Part shown: one piece after another, positions 1-9,200 of the stretch
Position numbering within the stretch: the first letter of the stretch is position 1
How the letters are laid out: every line of letters starts with the position of its first letter
DNA from: Planctomicrobium sp051465645
GTDB taxonomy: Bacteria > Planctomycetota > Planctomycetia > Planctomycetales > Planctomycetaceae
NCBI RefSeq assembly: GCF_051465645.1
Contig: NZ_CP195790.1
Location: forward strand, 310,001 to 374,000
Direction of reading: 5' to 3'
Length of the DNA stretch: 64,000 nt
Made by a program: the position numbers and the translations under genes
The notes under the pieces: generated by a model
Seen by the model: the letters and a program-made list of their open reading frames with translations, nothing else
The model's database searches: none
Told to the model about the DNA's origin: nothing

Positions 1-644
1 AATGGCTTGTCGACTTCGCGAGCTGGTTCTGGAATGTCTGAATCCAGAGCATCCATCAACTCGCCGATGCAAGCGTTCTTCTCTGGATCGGCAGGATTGT
101 CGAGAGCTGGCTTTGCTGACCCACGGATGATTTTGACGTCATCGCCTGGGAAGTCGTACTTGTTGAGGAGGTCGCGAACTTCCATCTCAACGAGTTCGAG
201 GAGTTCTTCGTCTTCGACCAGGTCGCACTTGTTCAAGAATACGACGAGAGCCGGAACGTTCACCTGGCGAGCCAAGAGGATGTGTTCGCGGGTCTGTGGC
301 ATTGGACCGTCGGAAGCGGAACAGACCAGAATAGCACCGTCCATCTGGGCGGCACCGGTGATCATGTTCTTAATGTAATCCGCGTGTCCCGGACAGTCGA
401 TGTGGGCATAGTGGCGAGTGTTTGACTCGTACTCGACGTGCGAAACGGCAATGGTGACAGTTTTCGTCTCATCGCGAACCGTCCCGCCTTTTGCCACTTC
501 CGAATAGGCAACTGGGGTAGCAAGTCCTTTGGTTGCCTGCACGGCAAGGATTGATGCGGTCAGTGTGGTTTTACCATGGTCGATGTGCCCGATGGTTCCC
601 ACGTTGACGTGCGGTTTTGTCCTCTGAAATGTTTCCTTCGCCAT
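1..644 (-). CDS. tuf: Elongation factor Tu, 3'-truncated by window edge
   Basis: GTPase that delivers aminoacyl-tRNA to the ribosomal A site. The N-terminal ~214 residues are present, starting MAKETFQRTKPHVNVGTIGH. The GTP-binding motifs are visible: GHVDHGKT (P-loop), DCPGHADY (G3) and NKCD (G4). The ATG at 644 gives the canonical EF-Tu N-terminus. The C-terminal half (domains 2 and 3) lies outside the window. It is the last visible gene of a minus-strand operon behind four tRNA genes, so it is probably co-transcribed with them from the promoter near 1420. Identification is certain; only the ORF end is missing. Confidence 0.98.
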   Translation of the reverse strand, partial: MAKETFQRTKPHVNVGTIGHIDHGKTTLTASILAVQATKGLATPVAYSEVAKGGTVRDETKTVTIAVSHVEYESNTRHYAHIDCPGHADYIKNMITGAAQMDGAILVCSASDGPMPQTREHILLARQVNVPALVVFLNKCDLVEDEELLELVEMEVRDLLNKYDFPGDDVKIIRGSAKPALDNPADPEKNACIGELMDALDSDIPEPAREVDKP

Positions 645-769
645 GACTAGCGCTCCAAAACTCCCAATAACCTTCGTCGAGTATTCATGCGGTTGAGTTG
701 CTCCGCACCAATTTAAAAGCCTTACGGTACACCCGTAGATGCTCTCTGACAAAACCGGACGGACCGGTA

Positions 770-842
770 AGCTGCTGGTGGGATTTGAACCCACGACCTC
801 GTCCTTACCAAGGACGCACTCTACCAGCTGAGCTACAGCAGC
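770..842 (-). tRNA. tRNA-Thr (anticodon GGT)
   Basis: A full cloverleaf can be drawn on the minus strand. The acceptor GCTGCTG/CAGCAGC, the D-arm with AGCTCAGCTGGTAGAG, the anticodon loop TTGGTAA between CGTCC/GGACG, and the T-loop GGGTTCAAATCCC are all visible. CCA is not encoded. It lies directly upstream of tuf. Confidence 0.97.
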
Positions 843-900
843 AGTCTATTGGCGATCAGACCGTTTCAAATTATTGAACGGTTTGATCGGGCCAAGTAAA

Positions 901-971
<71 letters not shown>

Positions 972-1163
972 ATCTTTTTGCTTGGCGGCAGACTGAACTG
1001 CTAAGTTGAATTAGCGATGTCTGCGTCTCAAGTCAGTTTCAAGTCGCAGCAAGTTGCGAGTTTGAAACTTTCATCTTTTTATAGAGATTGAAAAGTTTTT
1101 GCAAACTTGTCTTCTCTTTTAAGTCAAATGCGGCCGTGGAGGCCGCAAATGTCGTCGAAAAAG

Positions 1164-1245
1164 TGGGGGCGGAAGGATTCGAACCTTCGAAGGCAGAGCC
1201 ACCAGATTTACAGTCTGGCCCCATTGGCCGCTCGGGCACACCCCC
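1164..1245 (-). tRNA. tRNA-Tyr (anticodon GTA)
   Basis: Class II tRNA with a long variable arm. The anticodon stem-loop CAGACTGTAAATCTG gives GTA. The acceptor GGGGGTG pairs with CGCCCCC through one G-T wobble, and the T-arm GAAGGTTCGAATCCTTC is clear. The 82-nt length fits bacterial tRNA-Tyr. Confidence 0.96.
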
Positions 1246-1320
1246 CATTGATCCCGACGTCGTTGTTTGTTGCCCTTTTGGGGGACGACAGACAACTTAC
1301 ACATTCTTTGCTCTTTTGAG

Positions 1321-1392
1321 AGCTAGTGGAGGGATTTGAACCCACAACCGCCGGTTTACAAAACCGGTGCTCTGCCGTTGAGCTACACTAGC
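1321..1392 (-). tRNA. tRNA-Thr (anticodon TGT)
   Basis: Minus-strand cloverleaf with acceptor GCTAGTG/CACTAGC, anticodon loop TTTGTAA closed by CCGGT/ACCGG, and T-loop GGGTTCAAATCCC. It is the first tRNA of the operon; its 5' end is about 16 nt from the predicted transcription start. Confidence 0.97.
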
Positions 1393-1414
1393 TAAGAAGC
1401 GGTGTAAGTCGCGA

Positions 1415-1442
1415 AGTATAGCGGCGGCATGGTGCGTTGCAA
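1415..1442 (-). promoter_or_regulatory. Sigma70-type promoter of the tRNA-tuf operon
   Basis: On the minus strand, -35 TTGCAA (1437-1442) and -10 TATACT (1415-1420) are separated by 16 bp. The sequence after the -10 (TCGCGAC) is GC-rich, as in stringently controlled stable-RNA promoters. The inferred start is about 16 nt upstream of the first tRNA. This is a sequence inference only. Confidence 0.65.
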
Positions 1443-1455
1443 GTACAAACGCACC
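1431..1455. repeat. Inverted repeat overlapping the tRNA operon -35
   Basis: Perfect 8-bp arms GGTGCGTT and AACGCACC with a 9-bp spacer span the -35 hexamer of the tRNA-tuf promoter. It could be an operator or a chance palindrome. Confidence 0.45.
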
Positions 1456-2295
1456 ATGATCCAGAGTTCTCAGAAAACGTTCTTCTCGTGCGGCTTTGGG
1501 TGAAGTTGTGTCGTGTGGTTCGCAGACCCATTTCGCGTGATTTCCGCGGTTTCATGGGGCGTGTGTCGTGGCTTGCGAGATGGCCAGCGGCTTCTGATTG
1601 CGGCGACATGCGATTGATCTGTTTGAAAGAATTTGGAAATTCTTTCATGAAAGGCCATTCGACATCAAAGTGTGTGGCCTAAGGCTGCTGTCTTTATTCT
1701 GCCCTGTACTCCCCTTCTCTGTGACGCCTTCTGAGATGCATTTCCGTGCTCTCTGATCCAGGGGCCTCATCCGAGTCGAGACGTTTGTTTGATATTTCGT
1801 CCCGCTGCGGGGCATCGTTGATTCGAGCGTATGCGGCTGACGTACTCACGTTTCTCGTCGTCTTTCAGCAAGCTTCCGAGACGTGATAGACGACCTGGTG
1901 CTCCCCAGTCTTTTTAAGGATCGTCTGTGTTGAGCTTTTGTGGTGATTTGGCATCGTGGTGATGTTTGCCTGCATCCCGTGTCGTAAGAGACTCCGGGGA
2001 AAGGCGTTGCGATGGATTAAGTGCTCTGCTCTGCCGTTGAGGTTTGCTTTTCTCAACATTGTTTCGGCTTGGCAACGTCAGCTTGTTGTGGTGTTTTCAT
2101 GAATTAACACCTTCGTAAGTCACCTGTGAGAAGAGGGTTGTGTTCTGTTAATGGCGAACTGCGGGAAAATCTTGTTCATTCTGGCATTCGCACTGCTTTA
2201 CAGAACGCTACGGCGACATGACAGGACTGATCTCTCTCAATAACTGGTCCGTGACGCCGACTCTCTCTCAAACTCACTCATGTGAAGGTGTCTCA
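1456..2295. other. Non-coding stretch, no gene recognised
   Basis: No convincing coding ORF or RNA gene was found here. The only structure noticed is a perfect palindrome GAAAGAATTT-GG-AAATTCTTTC at 1625-1646. The region separates the tRNA-tuf operon from the plus-strand small peptide gene and should contain that gene's promoter, which could not be pinned down. Confidence 0.5.
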
Positions 2296-2616
2296 ATGGT
2301 TCTGTTCAATCAATTGCTGAATGACGAAGCGGGTTTCATTGTCTCCGCCGAGTTGGTGTTGGTTTCGACCGTCGTTGTTTTGGGAATGATTGTTGGTCTG
2401 GCTGAAGTTGCGAATGGAATCAACGAAGAGTTGGAAGATGTTGGATCAGCTTTCGGGATGATCAATCAGAGTTACTGCTTCACTGGATTCACTGGCCATA
2501 AAGCATCGATGACCGGCAGCCACTTCAATGATCAGGCTGACTTCTGTGATGGGGAATTCGACATCCGTTGCGATGGCGGAGCACAGCCTGAAGGCAAGAA
2601 GAACGGGTACAAGTAA
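2296..2616 (+). CDS. Small Flp-pilin-like membrane peptide (106 aa)
   Basis: Short protein with one N-terminal hydrophobic segment (about residues 10-35, starting near NDEAGFIVSAELVLV) and a hydrophilic, Cys-containing C-terminus. The charged patch, Gly and Glu followed by a single helix resemble Flp/TadE-type prepilins (D-E-x-G then a Glu before the hydrophobic run). However, Glu is six residues after Gly rather than the usual five, so processing is uncertain. The ATG at 2296 is preferred over an in-frame upstream start because GAAGG lies 8 nt ahead of it. A strong terminator follows. The precise role is unknown; pilin-like is an inference. Confidence 0.7.
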   Translation: MVLFNQLLNDEAGFIVSAELVLVSTVVVLGMIVGLAEVANGINEELEDVGSAFGMINQSYCFTGFTGHKASMTGSHFNDQADFCDGEFDIRCDGGAQPEGKKNGYK

Positions 2617-2654
2617 CAGCAACTGATGCTGGCAAATTCCATTGCGTTCAAACG

Positions 2655-2693
2655 AAAAAACCTCGCTCCAAGTCTCTGGAAGCGAGGTTTTTT
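2655..2693 (+). terminator. Rho-independent terminator
   Basis: Stem AAAACCTCGCT / AGCGAGGTTTT with a T-run on both strands. It ends the small peptide gene at 2616 and may also serve leuD, which arrives from the opposite strand. Confidence 0.85.
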
Positions 2694-2760
2694 ATTGAAT
2701 TCAGGGATTTTAGAGTGCTGGGCGCCGGTGTGCGGCGATCAGCAAATGCCCATCAGTGAA

Positions 2761-3357
2761 TTAGACGTTCGAGTACTGGTTCAGGTACGGAAGGTCATTC
2801 ATTTTGGTTTGAATTGCAGGCTGGTTGGCGAGCAATTGTCCGAGGAAGTCCCATTGTCCGGTGACCAGTGCTTCGTGGGCACTCTTTGGCATGGTCCCCT
2901 GCACTACTTCATTGCCGAAAGTGATCTTCAGGGTCTTCATGTCGATATCGAGTTGCAGATTTGGGTCTGCAGTAATCGCAGCGTCCAGCTTTGCAAGATC
3001 TTCGTGGCTGGCTGTGATCGGAGCCACGCCCAGGGAGATGCAATTCCCGAAGAAAATCTCCGCGAATGACTCGGCAACGACAGCCTGCAAGCCCCATCGC
3101 ATCAACGATTGAGGAGCGTGTTCACGGCTGGACCCGCAACCAAAATTTCGGCCAGAGACCAGAATTTTTGCGTTGCGATAACGTGGATCGTTGAATGGGT
3201 GTGACGGATCCTGCTCACGATCGTCTTCGAATGCATGCTCGCCGATTCCGTCAAATGTCACGCATCGCAGAAATCTTGCTGGAATGATGCGGTCGGTGTC
3301 GATGTCATCCAGAAAGATCGAAACCCCGGAACCAGAAATCTGTTCAACGCATTGCAT
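2761..3357 (-). CDS. leuD: 3-isopropylmalate dehydratase small subunit
   Basis: Small subunit of isopropylmalate isomerase in leucine biosynthesis, which interconverts 2- and 3-isopropylmalate together with the [4Fe-4S] LeuC subunit. The 198-aa length is typical. Diagnostic blocks are DDIDTDRIIPARFL near residue 17 and the swivel-domain signature SGRNFGCGSSREHAP near residues 68-82. No leuC is adjacent, so the subunits are unlinked here or leuC lies elsewhere. It is convergent with the small peptide gene across a shared terminator. Confidence 0.96.
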   Translation of the reverse strand: MQCVEQISGSGVSIFLDDIDTDRIIPARFLRCVTFDGIGEHAFEDDREQDPSHPFNDPRYRNAKILVSGRNFGCGSSREHAPQSLMRWGLQAVVAESFAEIFFGNCISLGVAPITASHEDLAKLDAAITADPNLQLDIDMKTLKITFGNEVVQGTMPKSAHEALVTGQWDFLGQLLANQPAIQTKMNDLPYLNQYSNV

Positions 3358-3695
3358 AACGAATCGCCAAGACTGAAGTTCAAAAACAAAAACTGTGTGG
3401 CCGAGTCGAGTAAGTCACGGCAGGGACGTTGATGATAAGTCATTACCGTGTCGTGGATTGCGAGTGAAGTCTACGCCATACCTCGGTGACTGACCATCTT
3501 TCGTCGCCAACTATTGTATTCGCTCGTCGCCGGGATGCCAGTGGAGATCGTTCCCGTCTAGCACATCGTCTCGGAGCCGAACTTCTCATCAGGCGTGTGA
3601 GGAGAAATCCTGGGGGCGAAAAACACTTTGCTTACTGGTGTTCTCCAGTGCGGAGTTAAATGGTGAGGTGAGCCCGTATTTCTTGCCGGGTAAAG
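3358..3695. other. Intergenic, nothing recognised
   Basis: The 338 bp between two minus-strand genes contain no supported ORF or hairpin. The leuD promoter is expected here but no clear hexamer pair was identified. Confidence 0.5.
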
Positions 3696-4742
3696 TTAGA
3701 AATCGCCGACGTACTCGCCTCCGGCTCGTGAGCCCAGTGCGCCCCAAACGCCGTAGGGGCTTTCGCCCTTGGTAACGGGCGGCTTTGTCAGGTCTCCCGC
3801 ATGAATGGAATCGGAAATGAATCGGACTGAACCGTCTGCTAATGCAGCGTTGACCCCGCCGGGGTGATTACTACTGGGGGCCCGAATGACTGCAAAATTG
3901 CCTCCATTAATTGGAGGGCTGACGCATGCAGGTCCATTCGGTGGCAGGATGGTGTTCACATACCATGCTTCTGGGGCGTTCGATGCCCAGCAGACTCCAT
4001 CTGGGACTGAAGGTTCTTTGCTGTCAGAGTTGTATTTTCCATTGACGACCGTCTGATCGCAAATGGAAGGATTCGTATCGATTCCCTTCACATTCTTCAG
4101 AGTTCTCGCTGTTGGTGCTTCTTGCCCACCCAAGCAGCGTTCGCTGAGCATAATTGTGTTAGATAGGCCGTCCGTGACTTCCCGCATTCGAATGCATTTA
4201 CGGAACCCAAAGAGCCCTCGAGGTTCAGTCGCGACTTCGTTCATGGATTCATCGCGAACACTGTCTGATTGGGGCGTGTCCCCGGCTACGAAGTAGTAAC
4301 TCCGCATTGGGAATGGTGTGGAGAATTCCTTATTCGACGAGGAAGCAGTTACGGATTCGGGGCACAGGAAGATTGAAAGTGGTTCTTTAGGATGTGGGAA
4401 GGTCTCACTGTCGGGGCGCCCTCCCTGCCCTGGAGCACTTCCGATTTCTTTGTAAAGACCGGCGTGATCAAGAAAAGGAAGCAGCGGGACCATTCCACTC
4501 AGCATTTCCTCGTTGCTTCCCTTGCCGCTGGTTCCACCTCTTCCAAAGGGAAATATGCTGTAGAAATCGTGATAGTTATGGACTGCGAGGGCCTGCATCT
4601 TTAGATTGTTCATGCACGTAGTCCTTCGTGCGGCCACCCTGCTCTGTTGCACAGCAGGTAAGAGAAGAATGATCAGTAAAGCGATCGAATTGGCCACTGC
4701 AAGGAGTTCGATCAAAGTAAAACCGCTACGTCTCGCCTTCAT
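3696..4742 (-). CDS. DUF1559 prepilin-like protein (divergent N-terminus)
   Basis: Planctomycete DUF1559 family, 348 aa. It has the type IV prepilin-like leader GFTLIELL at residues 7-14, a hydrophobic helix, and then ...LLPAVQQSRVAARRTTCMNNLK. The C-terminal H-x-G-G-x-N-x-x-x-A-D-G-S-V-R-F motif is typical. Compared with the two other copies in this window, the helix reads AVANSIALLIILL rather than VVIAIIAILIALL, and QSRVAARRTTC replaces QAREAARRSQC. The ATG at 4742 is preferred (GAAGGG about 9 nt upstream) over a GTG five codons earlier. Members are thought to be surface or pseudopilin-like proteins; the exact role is unknown. Confidence 0.9.
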   Translation of the reverse strand: MKARRSGFTLIELLAVANSIALLIILLLPAVQQSRVAARRTTCMNNLKMQALAVHNYHDFYSIFPFGRGGTSGKGSNEEMLSGMVPLLPFLDHAGLYKEIGSAPGQGGRPDSETFPHPKEPLSIFLCPESVTASSSNKEFSTPFPMRSYYFVAGDTPQSDSVRDESMNEVATEPRGLFGFRKCIRMREVTDGLSNTIMLSERCLGGQEAPTARTLKNVKGIDTNPSICDQTVVNGKYNSDSKEPSVPDGVCWASNAPEAWYVNTILPPNGPACVSPPINGGNFAVIRAPSSNHPGGVNAALADGSVRFISDSIHAGDLTKPPVTKGESPYGVWGALGSRAGGEYVGDF

Positions 4743-5079
4743 TGTGTGGCCCTTCACGCTGGATGGCTTCTAGAACTCTTTCCCGACTCATTGCGATGTC
4801 GAGGAAAGTCAGATTTTAGAACGTTAACGCTAACCCTATTTCATCAGTCATTAAAGCAAATTTGATGGGACTCGTCCTGAAAACTTGAAATTCCCATCCG
4901 TTTGATGAGCGTGAATCAAGTCCTCTGACCTGAATGCATTGAGGTGTAAGTTCCCAAATCGATCGAAACTCCTTTATGATGCCTTCACGGTGATTGATTG
5001 GTTCCGGGCTTCAGAGACTTCAAGCGAATGCGTCGCTGAGAGACTCTGGCCTGTTCTTCCTTCCACAAAGGCCGACACC
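4743..5079. other. Divergent intergenic region, no gene
   Basis: It lies between the minus-strand DUF1559 gene and the plus-strand isomerase gene and should hold both promoters. An in-frame extension of the isomerase ORF reaches back to 4939, but it lacks a plausible signal peptide and is regarded as non-coding. Confidence 0.45.
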
Positions 5080-5958
5080 ATGACGCAGACACGACGGGCA
5101 TTTCTTCAATCTGGATCACTTGCTGCACTCGCGGCGATGTCGGGAACCCAATTCCTTCGGGCGGCGGATTCGAATCCTGCCGTAGGGAAGATGAAGTTGG
5201 GGCTTGTGACATACCTGTGGGGGAAAGAATGGGATGTTCCGACCCTGATCAAGAATTGCACCGAAGCCAACTTCCAGGGAATTGAGCTGCGATCTGGGCA
5301 TAAGCACGGTGTTGAACTGACCCTGTCAGCAGCTGAGCGTGCTGAGGTCCGTAAGCGATTTGCTGACTCACCTGTCGAGGCGGTGGGCATCGGGAGTGCT
5401 TGCGAATATCACGCAGTCGACCCTGCGGTGTTGAAGAAAAATATTGAAGAAACCAAGCAGTACATTCTTCTGTCGAAAGATATTGGCGGCACCGGAGTGA
5501 AGGTTCGCCCGAACGATCTTCCGAAGGAGGTCCCAGCCGAGAAGACAATCGAGCAGATTGGAAAGGCTCTTCTGGAGGTCTCAAAGTTTGCTGCTGATCA
5601 TGGTCAGGAGATTCGTGTGGAAGTCCACGGGCGACTGACCAGTAATATCGAAGTGATGCACAAGATCATGGAGATTGGCGATCACCCTGCATCGCGTGTC
5701 TGCTGGAACTGCAATAAGCAGGATCTGGATGGGCAAGGATTTGATGCCAACTTCAAACTCTTGCAGGATAAGATTGCAACAGTTCATATCCATGACCTGA
5801 CCGTTAATGACTACCCGTGGGTACGGCTCTTTGAAATGTTGAATGGAATTCAATTCAGCGGCTGGACAATGATTGAAGATCATCGAGTCCCGAAAGATAT
5901 CGTTGCTGCGATGAAGGCCAACCGTGTCGAGTGGGAGAAATTGCGGCTCCTGAAATAA
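5080..5958 (+). CDS. Tat-exported sugar phosphate isomerase/epimerase-like TIM-barrel protein
   Basis: 292 aa starting MTQTRRAFLQSGSLAALAAM, a twin-arginine-type signal peptide followed by Ala-rich hydrophobic residues. The mature part is a xylose-isomerase-like TIM barrel (AP endonuclease family 2 fold): GLVTYLWGKEWDVPTLI...NFQGIELR at the start, VEVHG in the middle, and HIHDL then MIEDHRV near the end, where metal-binding acidic and His residues of this fold occur. Exported members are abundant in planctomycetes and may act on sugars. The start at 5080 is chosen because it places the RR motif at the N-terminus. The substrate cannot be predicted. Confidence 0.88.
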   Translation: MTQTRRAFLQSGSLAALAAMSGTQFLRAADSNPAVGKMKLGLVTYLWGKEWDVPTLIKNCTEANFQGIELRSGHKHGVELTLSAAERAEVRKRFADSPVEAVGIGSACEYHAVDPAVLKKNIEETKQYILLSKDIGGTGVKVRPNDLPKEVPAEKTIEQIGKALLEVSKFAADHGQEIRVEVHGRLTSNIEVMHKIMEIGDHPASRVCWNCNKQDLDGQGFDANFKLLQDKIATVHIHDLTVNDYPWVRLFEMLNGIQFSGWTMIEDHRVPKDIVAAMKANRVEWEKLRLLK

Positions 5959-5983
5959 GCTGGCGACGATCAAGTCGGTTCTT

Positions 5984-6032
5984 GGGCGTCTGTGCTCTCG
6001 ATCGTTGAGGTCTTGAGCACGACGCCCTTTTT
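5984..6032 (+). terminator. Rho-independent terminator
   Basis: GGGCGTC...GACGCCC outer stem with inner GTGCTC/GAGCAC pairing, followed by TTTTT. It lies 26 nt after the isomerase-like gene. Confidence 0.85.
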
Positions 6033-6070
6033 CATTGCCGCATTCGAAAGCTTCAGGGCAGCGTCAACGA

Positions 6071-6113
6071 AAACAGGCAGGCGAACCCGTGATGGTGACG
6101 CCTGCCTGTTTTC
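6071..6113. terminator. Bidirectional hairpin terminator
   Basis: Stem ACAGGCAGGCG / CGCCTGCCTGT with AAAA before and TTTT after, so it could terminate both the plus-strand gene and the minus-strand DUF11 gene ending at 6259. Confidence 0.75.
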
Positions 6114-6258
6114 ATTGTAGTGGAGATGAACTGGATTCGATCAGATCACATTGAGCTCGGGCACCTTGCGAAATCACTTCCACGCTTCCGCCACGCGGCG
6201 AGTTGCGTTTCAACAATCGAGACGGCCGCTGCGCGGGCACTTGGTAGAGCAAACTGCT

Positions 6259-9200
6259 CTAGTTTGCGATCACGCGAATCGGTTGGTCTCGAACTAGTGG
6301 CTCGGTGTAGTCAGCGGACTCAAGTTCCATTGACAGTTTCGTTGAGCCGGGGGCATTCGCGATGGCAGCGATCTCGAATGTCTGTTCACCAGAGACACCG
6401 ATTTCCGGGAGTGCCTTGAACTCAATCGTACGGCCTTGAACTGTGTATTCTGTCGGGCCATATGCGTTGGCGAATTCAAAGCCAGCTGGAAGTACGAATC
6501 GAGGTTTCACGCTCCGTGCAGGCTCAGATCCTTCATTCTTCAAAGTCAGTTTGAAGGAGACTCGTTCGCCGACAATGACGGTTCTCTGATTGGCTGAAAC
6601 GTCAACTGCGAGTTCAGCGAACCCACGCGTCTTGAGAGATGTTGCGATCTCAACGCGGTTGCCTGAGTCGTCCTGGGCGGCCAGTGTTCCATTGTGATCG
6701 CCACTTGTATGTGCGATGAATGACGAGTTCATTTCACGGCTCTCACCGGGGAGAAGTTCTGGAAGATTCCAGGTGATGAGACGTGTGTTTGAATCCCAGC
6801 GACCGCTGCGTGGAAGAGTCGCCAGTTCAACATTCACTGGGACCTTTTCCTGAATGATAATGTTGTTCAGCTTCTTCCCGGAATTGTTTGTAATTCGGGT
6901 CACCATTTGTGCTGGTCGACCGACAAAGCGATTGTCTGGACCGGTTCTGGTCAGTTCCAGACGGCCTTTGATAACATGGATGTCTGCACGTGCTTCATCG
7001 TGTGTCTTGTTGTCGATTGAGATCTGAGCGACTGGTGTGAACGTCCCGGCCATTTCTGGGGTGACATTGAGTTCGATGATCTTCTCTGCACCGGAGTTCA
7101 GGGTGCCTGCTTCGTATTCCAGATCGTTCCCACCAGGGTGCTTCAGGCCGGCTGGAAGAATCGTTCTCAGGTAGACGTTCTTGGCGGGTCCCTGCCCGAT
7201 GTTTCGAAGTTTGAACTGAATCGTCAGGTGTTCTCCCAGAGCGGCTTCGTTGGGACTGACCATCTCAATTGAGAGCTTCGGAGCGGTGACGTTGATGCTT
7301 GCTGAAACGGATGCAGCAAAGGAGACGGTGGCAACGCTTCCAATTTGGCCGGACTCAAGTGGAGTCACTTTCAGTTGAATCTTGCGTTCTTCGCCTGGGG
7401 CGATGGTGTCAAGTTGCCAGCTCAGTTTACCGTCGTTGAGGTACGCCTGCGGGATCGTCCCTTCGAGCTGGGTTCCTTTCGGAATCCGGTCTTCAACGAT
7501 GACGTCACGCGCTGGGCTTCCACCGACGTTTCGGATCACGATTGCGTAGACAACCGGTTCTCCAATGACAGCTTCTGGCGGAGCAACTTTTTCGATCTTG
7601 AGTTCTGGTGACTGCAGCCCCATCCCGGGGTTCTTCTCTGGAAGTGCTGATCCCAACAGGCTGTTTGGAGCTTGAGGCTGAACCGGAAGTGCTGCCGGTG
7701 CCGGATTGTTCAATGGAGCTGGATTGCTCATTGGTGCCGGAGTCGGATTGCCCAATGGGGTTGGGTTTGCAGCAGGGCTTGGAGTCGCTGCTGGAAGTCC
7801 GAGTTCAAGTCCTCCAAGGCTCGGAAGTGGTTTGCTTTCTGGTTCCTTCACTCCCATTGAAGGTGGAACTTGAGGAAGCGCACTCGGAGTCGGCAATGCT
7901 GACGGCAACGCTGGCGTGCTCGGCTGCTTGTTGAGTTCCGGAAGCACAGATGCAGGTGCCGCTGGAGGAGTCATTGCTGGTTGAGGATTACTACTTGGAA
8001 GTTCTGGAAGAACCTCCTCTGTTTTTGGAGCGGCAGATGGAATCGCTGGCATCTCAGGTGATGACGCCAGGCTTGCAGGTGGAAGCGGTGGCATTTCAGC
8101 TGGGATTGGAGACGCTTGTAATCCGAATGGATCGGTGCCGGATGAAGCCTTTACTGGTGTGACAGGCTGAGACGGCAGGGTCGCCAATGGAGTTGGTGTC
8201 AGTGGTGTCGGTTCAGGCAGGACTGAATTTGGTGCTGCAGAACTTGGCAGTCCTGAATTGCTCAGGGTTGGCAACACTTCAGACTGCTTTTCGAAACTCG
8301 GAAGTTCCATGGCCTTCGGCTCAGGAATCACCTCTGACCGAGTGAGAGGACTTACAGGGGATTCCGTAGTCGCTGGCATGTTCAGAGGAGCTGCGCTGCG
8401 GCGTCGTAGAGCGGATGCAGGTTCAGTTGCCAGGAACGGGCGCGGCTCTTCAGTTGCCGTCATTCCGCCAGCATTGGAGAGCTCGTTCTGCTTCGACTCA
8501 ACGCCAGCAACCGGGAGAATCTCAGGAGTCGGCATTGCCGGTTTTGGCAAGGCGAGAGTCGGTTCGAGCTCAGCTGGTGATGTCTCTCGCTGAACTGGTG
8601 CGGCAGATGAATTTGATGGCAGCAGTTCCGGCTTCTCAGGAAATGCGAGTGGAAGCTTGTTGTTCGTCGGCAGGTCTGCCTGTGGCAATTCTTTCACGGC
8701 CAGAGTCGGGACTGGTTCCATCTCTCCTTTGGGGAAATCTGCTGGAACGTCCATCGCCTTTGCCGGCAACGGTTCTGCAATGATCGGCATCACTGGCAAC
8801 GCTGCTGGCTCTTTCGTTTCATTTGCAGACAGAGAAGCCAATGGCAACTGTTCTTCGGACTGGTCCTTCATCTCCGCTGCAACTGGGACGGCAGCAGGCA
8901 TCGAATCGCTGGCTGCGAGAGGTTCTGGATTTGGAAGGGATGGCAGTTCGCGTTCTGGAGCCTGAGTTGGGGCACTCATTCCGGAAGGGAGCCCGAAAGG
9001 ATCTGCGGCAGGCATCGCAGCGACTGGAGCTTCCGAAGCTGGTGCAGCTTTCACATCCTCTTTGGTCGCCTCTGTGCTGACGATCTCCTTGGAGCTTTCT
9101 GACACGATCTCTTTTGTCTCAGTCATCGTTGATGACTTCGTCATTTCTGCTGACGATGACTCACGATTGAGCAGTGAAAGTGTATTAGCAAATTCGGATG

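Noticed and set aside
1119..1339. Overlapping ORFs on both strands
   Set aside because: They cover tRNA-Tyr and the start of tRNA-Thr, so they are not coding.
2626..3069. 147-aa plus-strand ORF
   Set aside because: It starts in the terminator and runs antisense to leuD.
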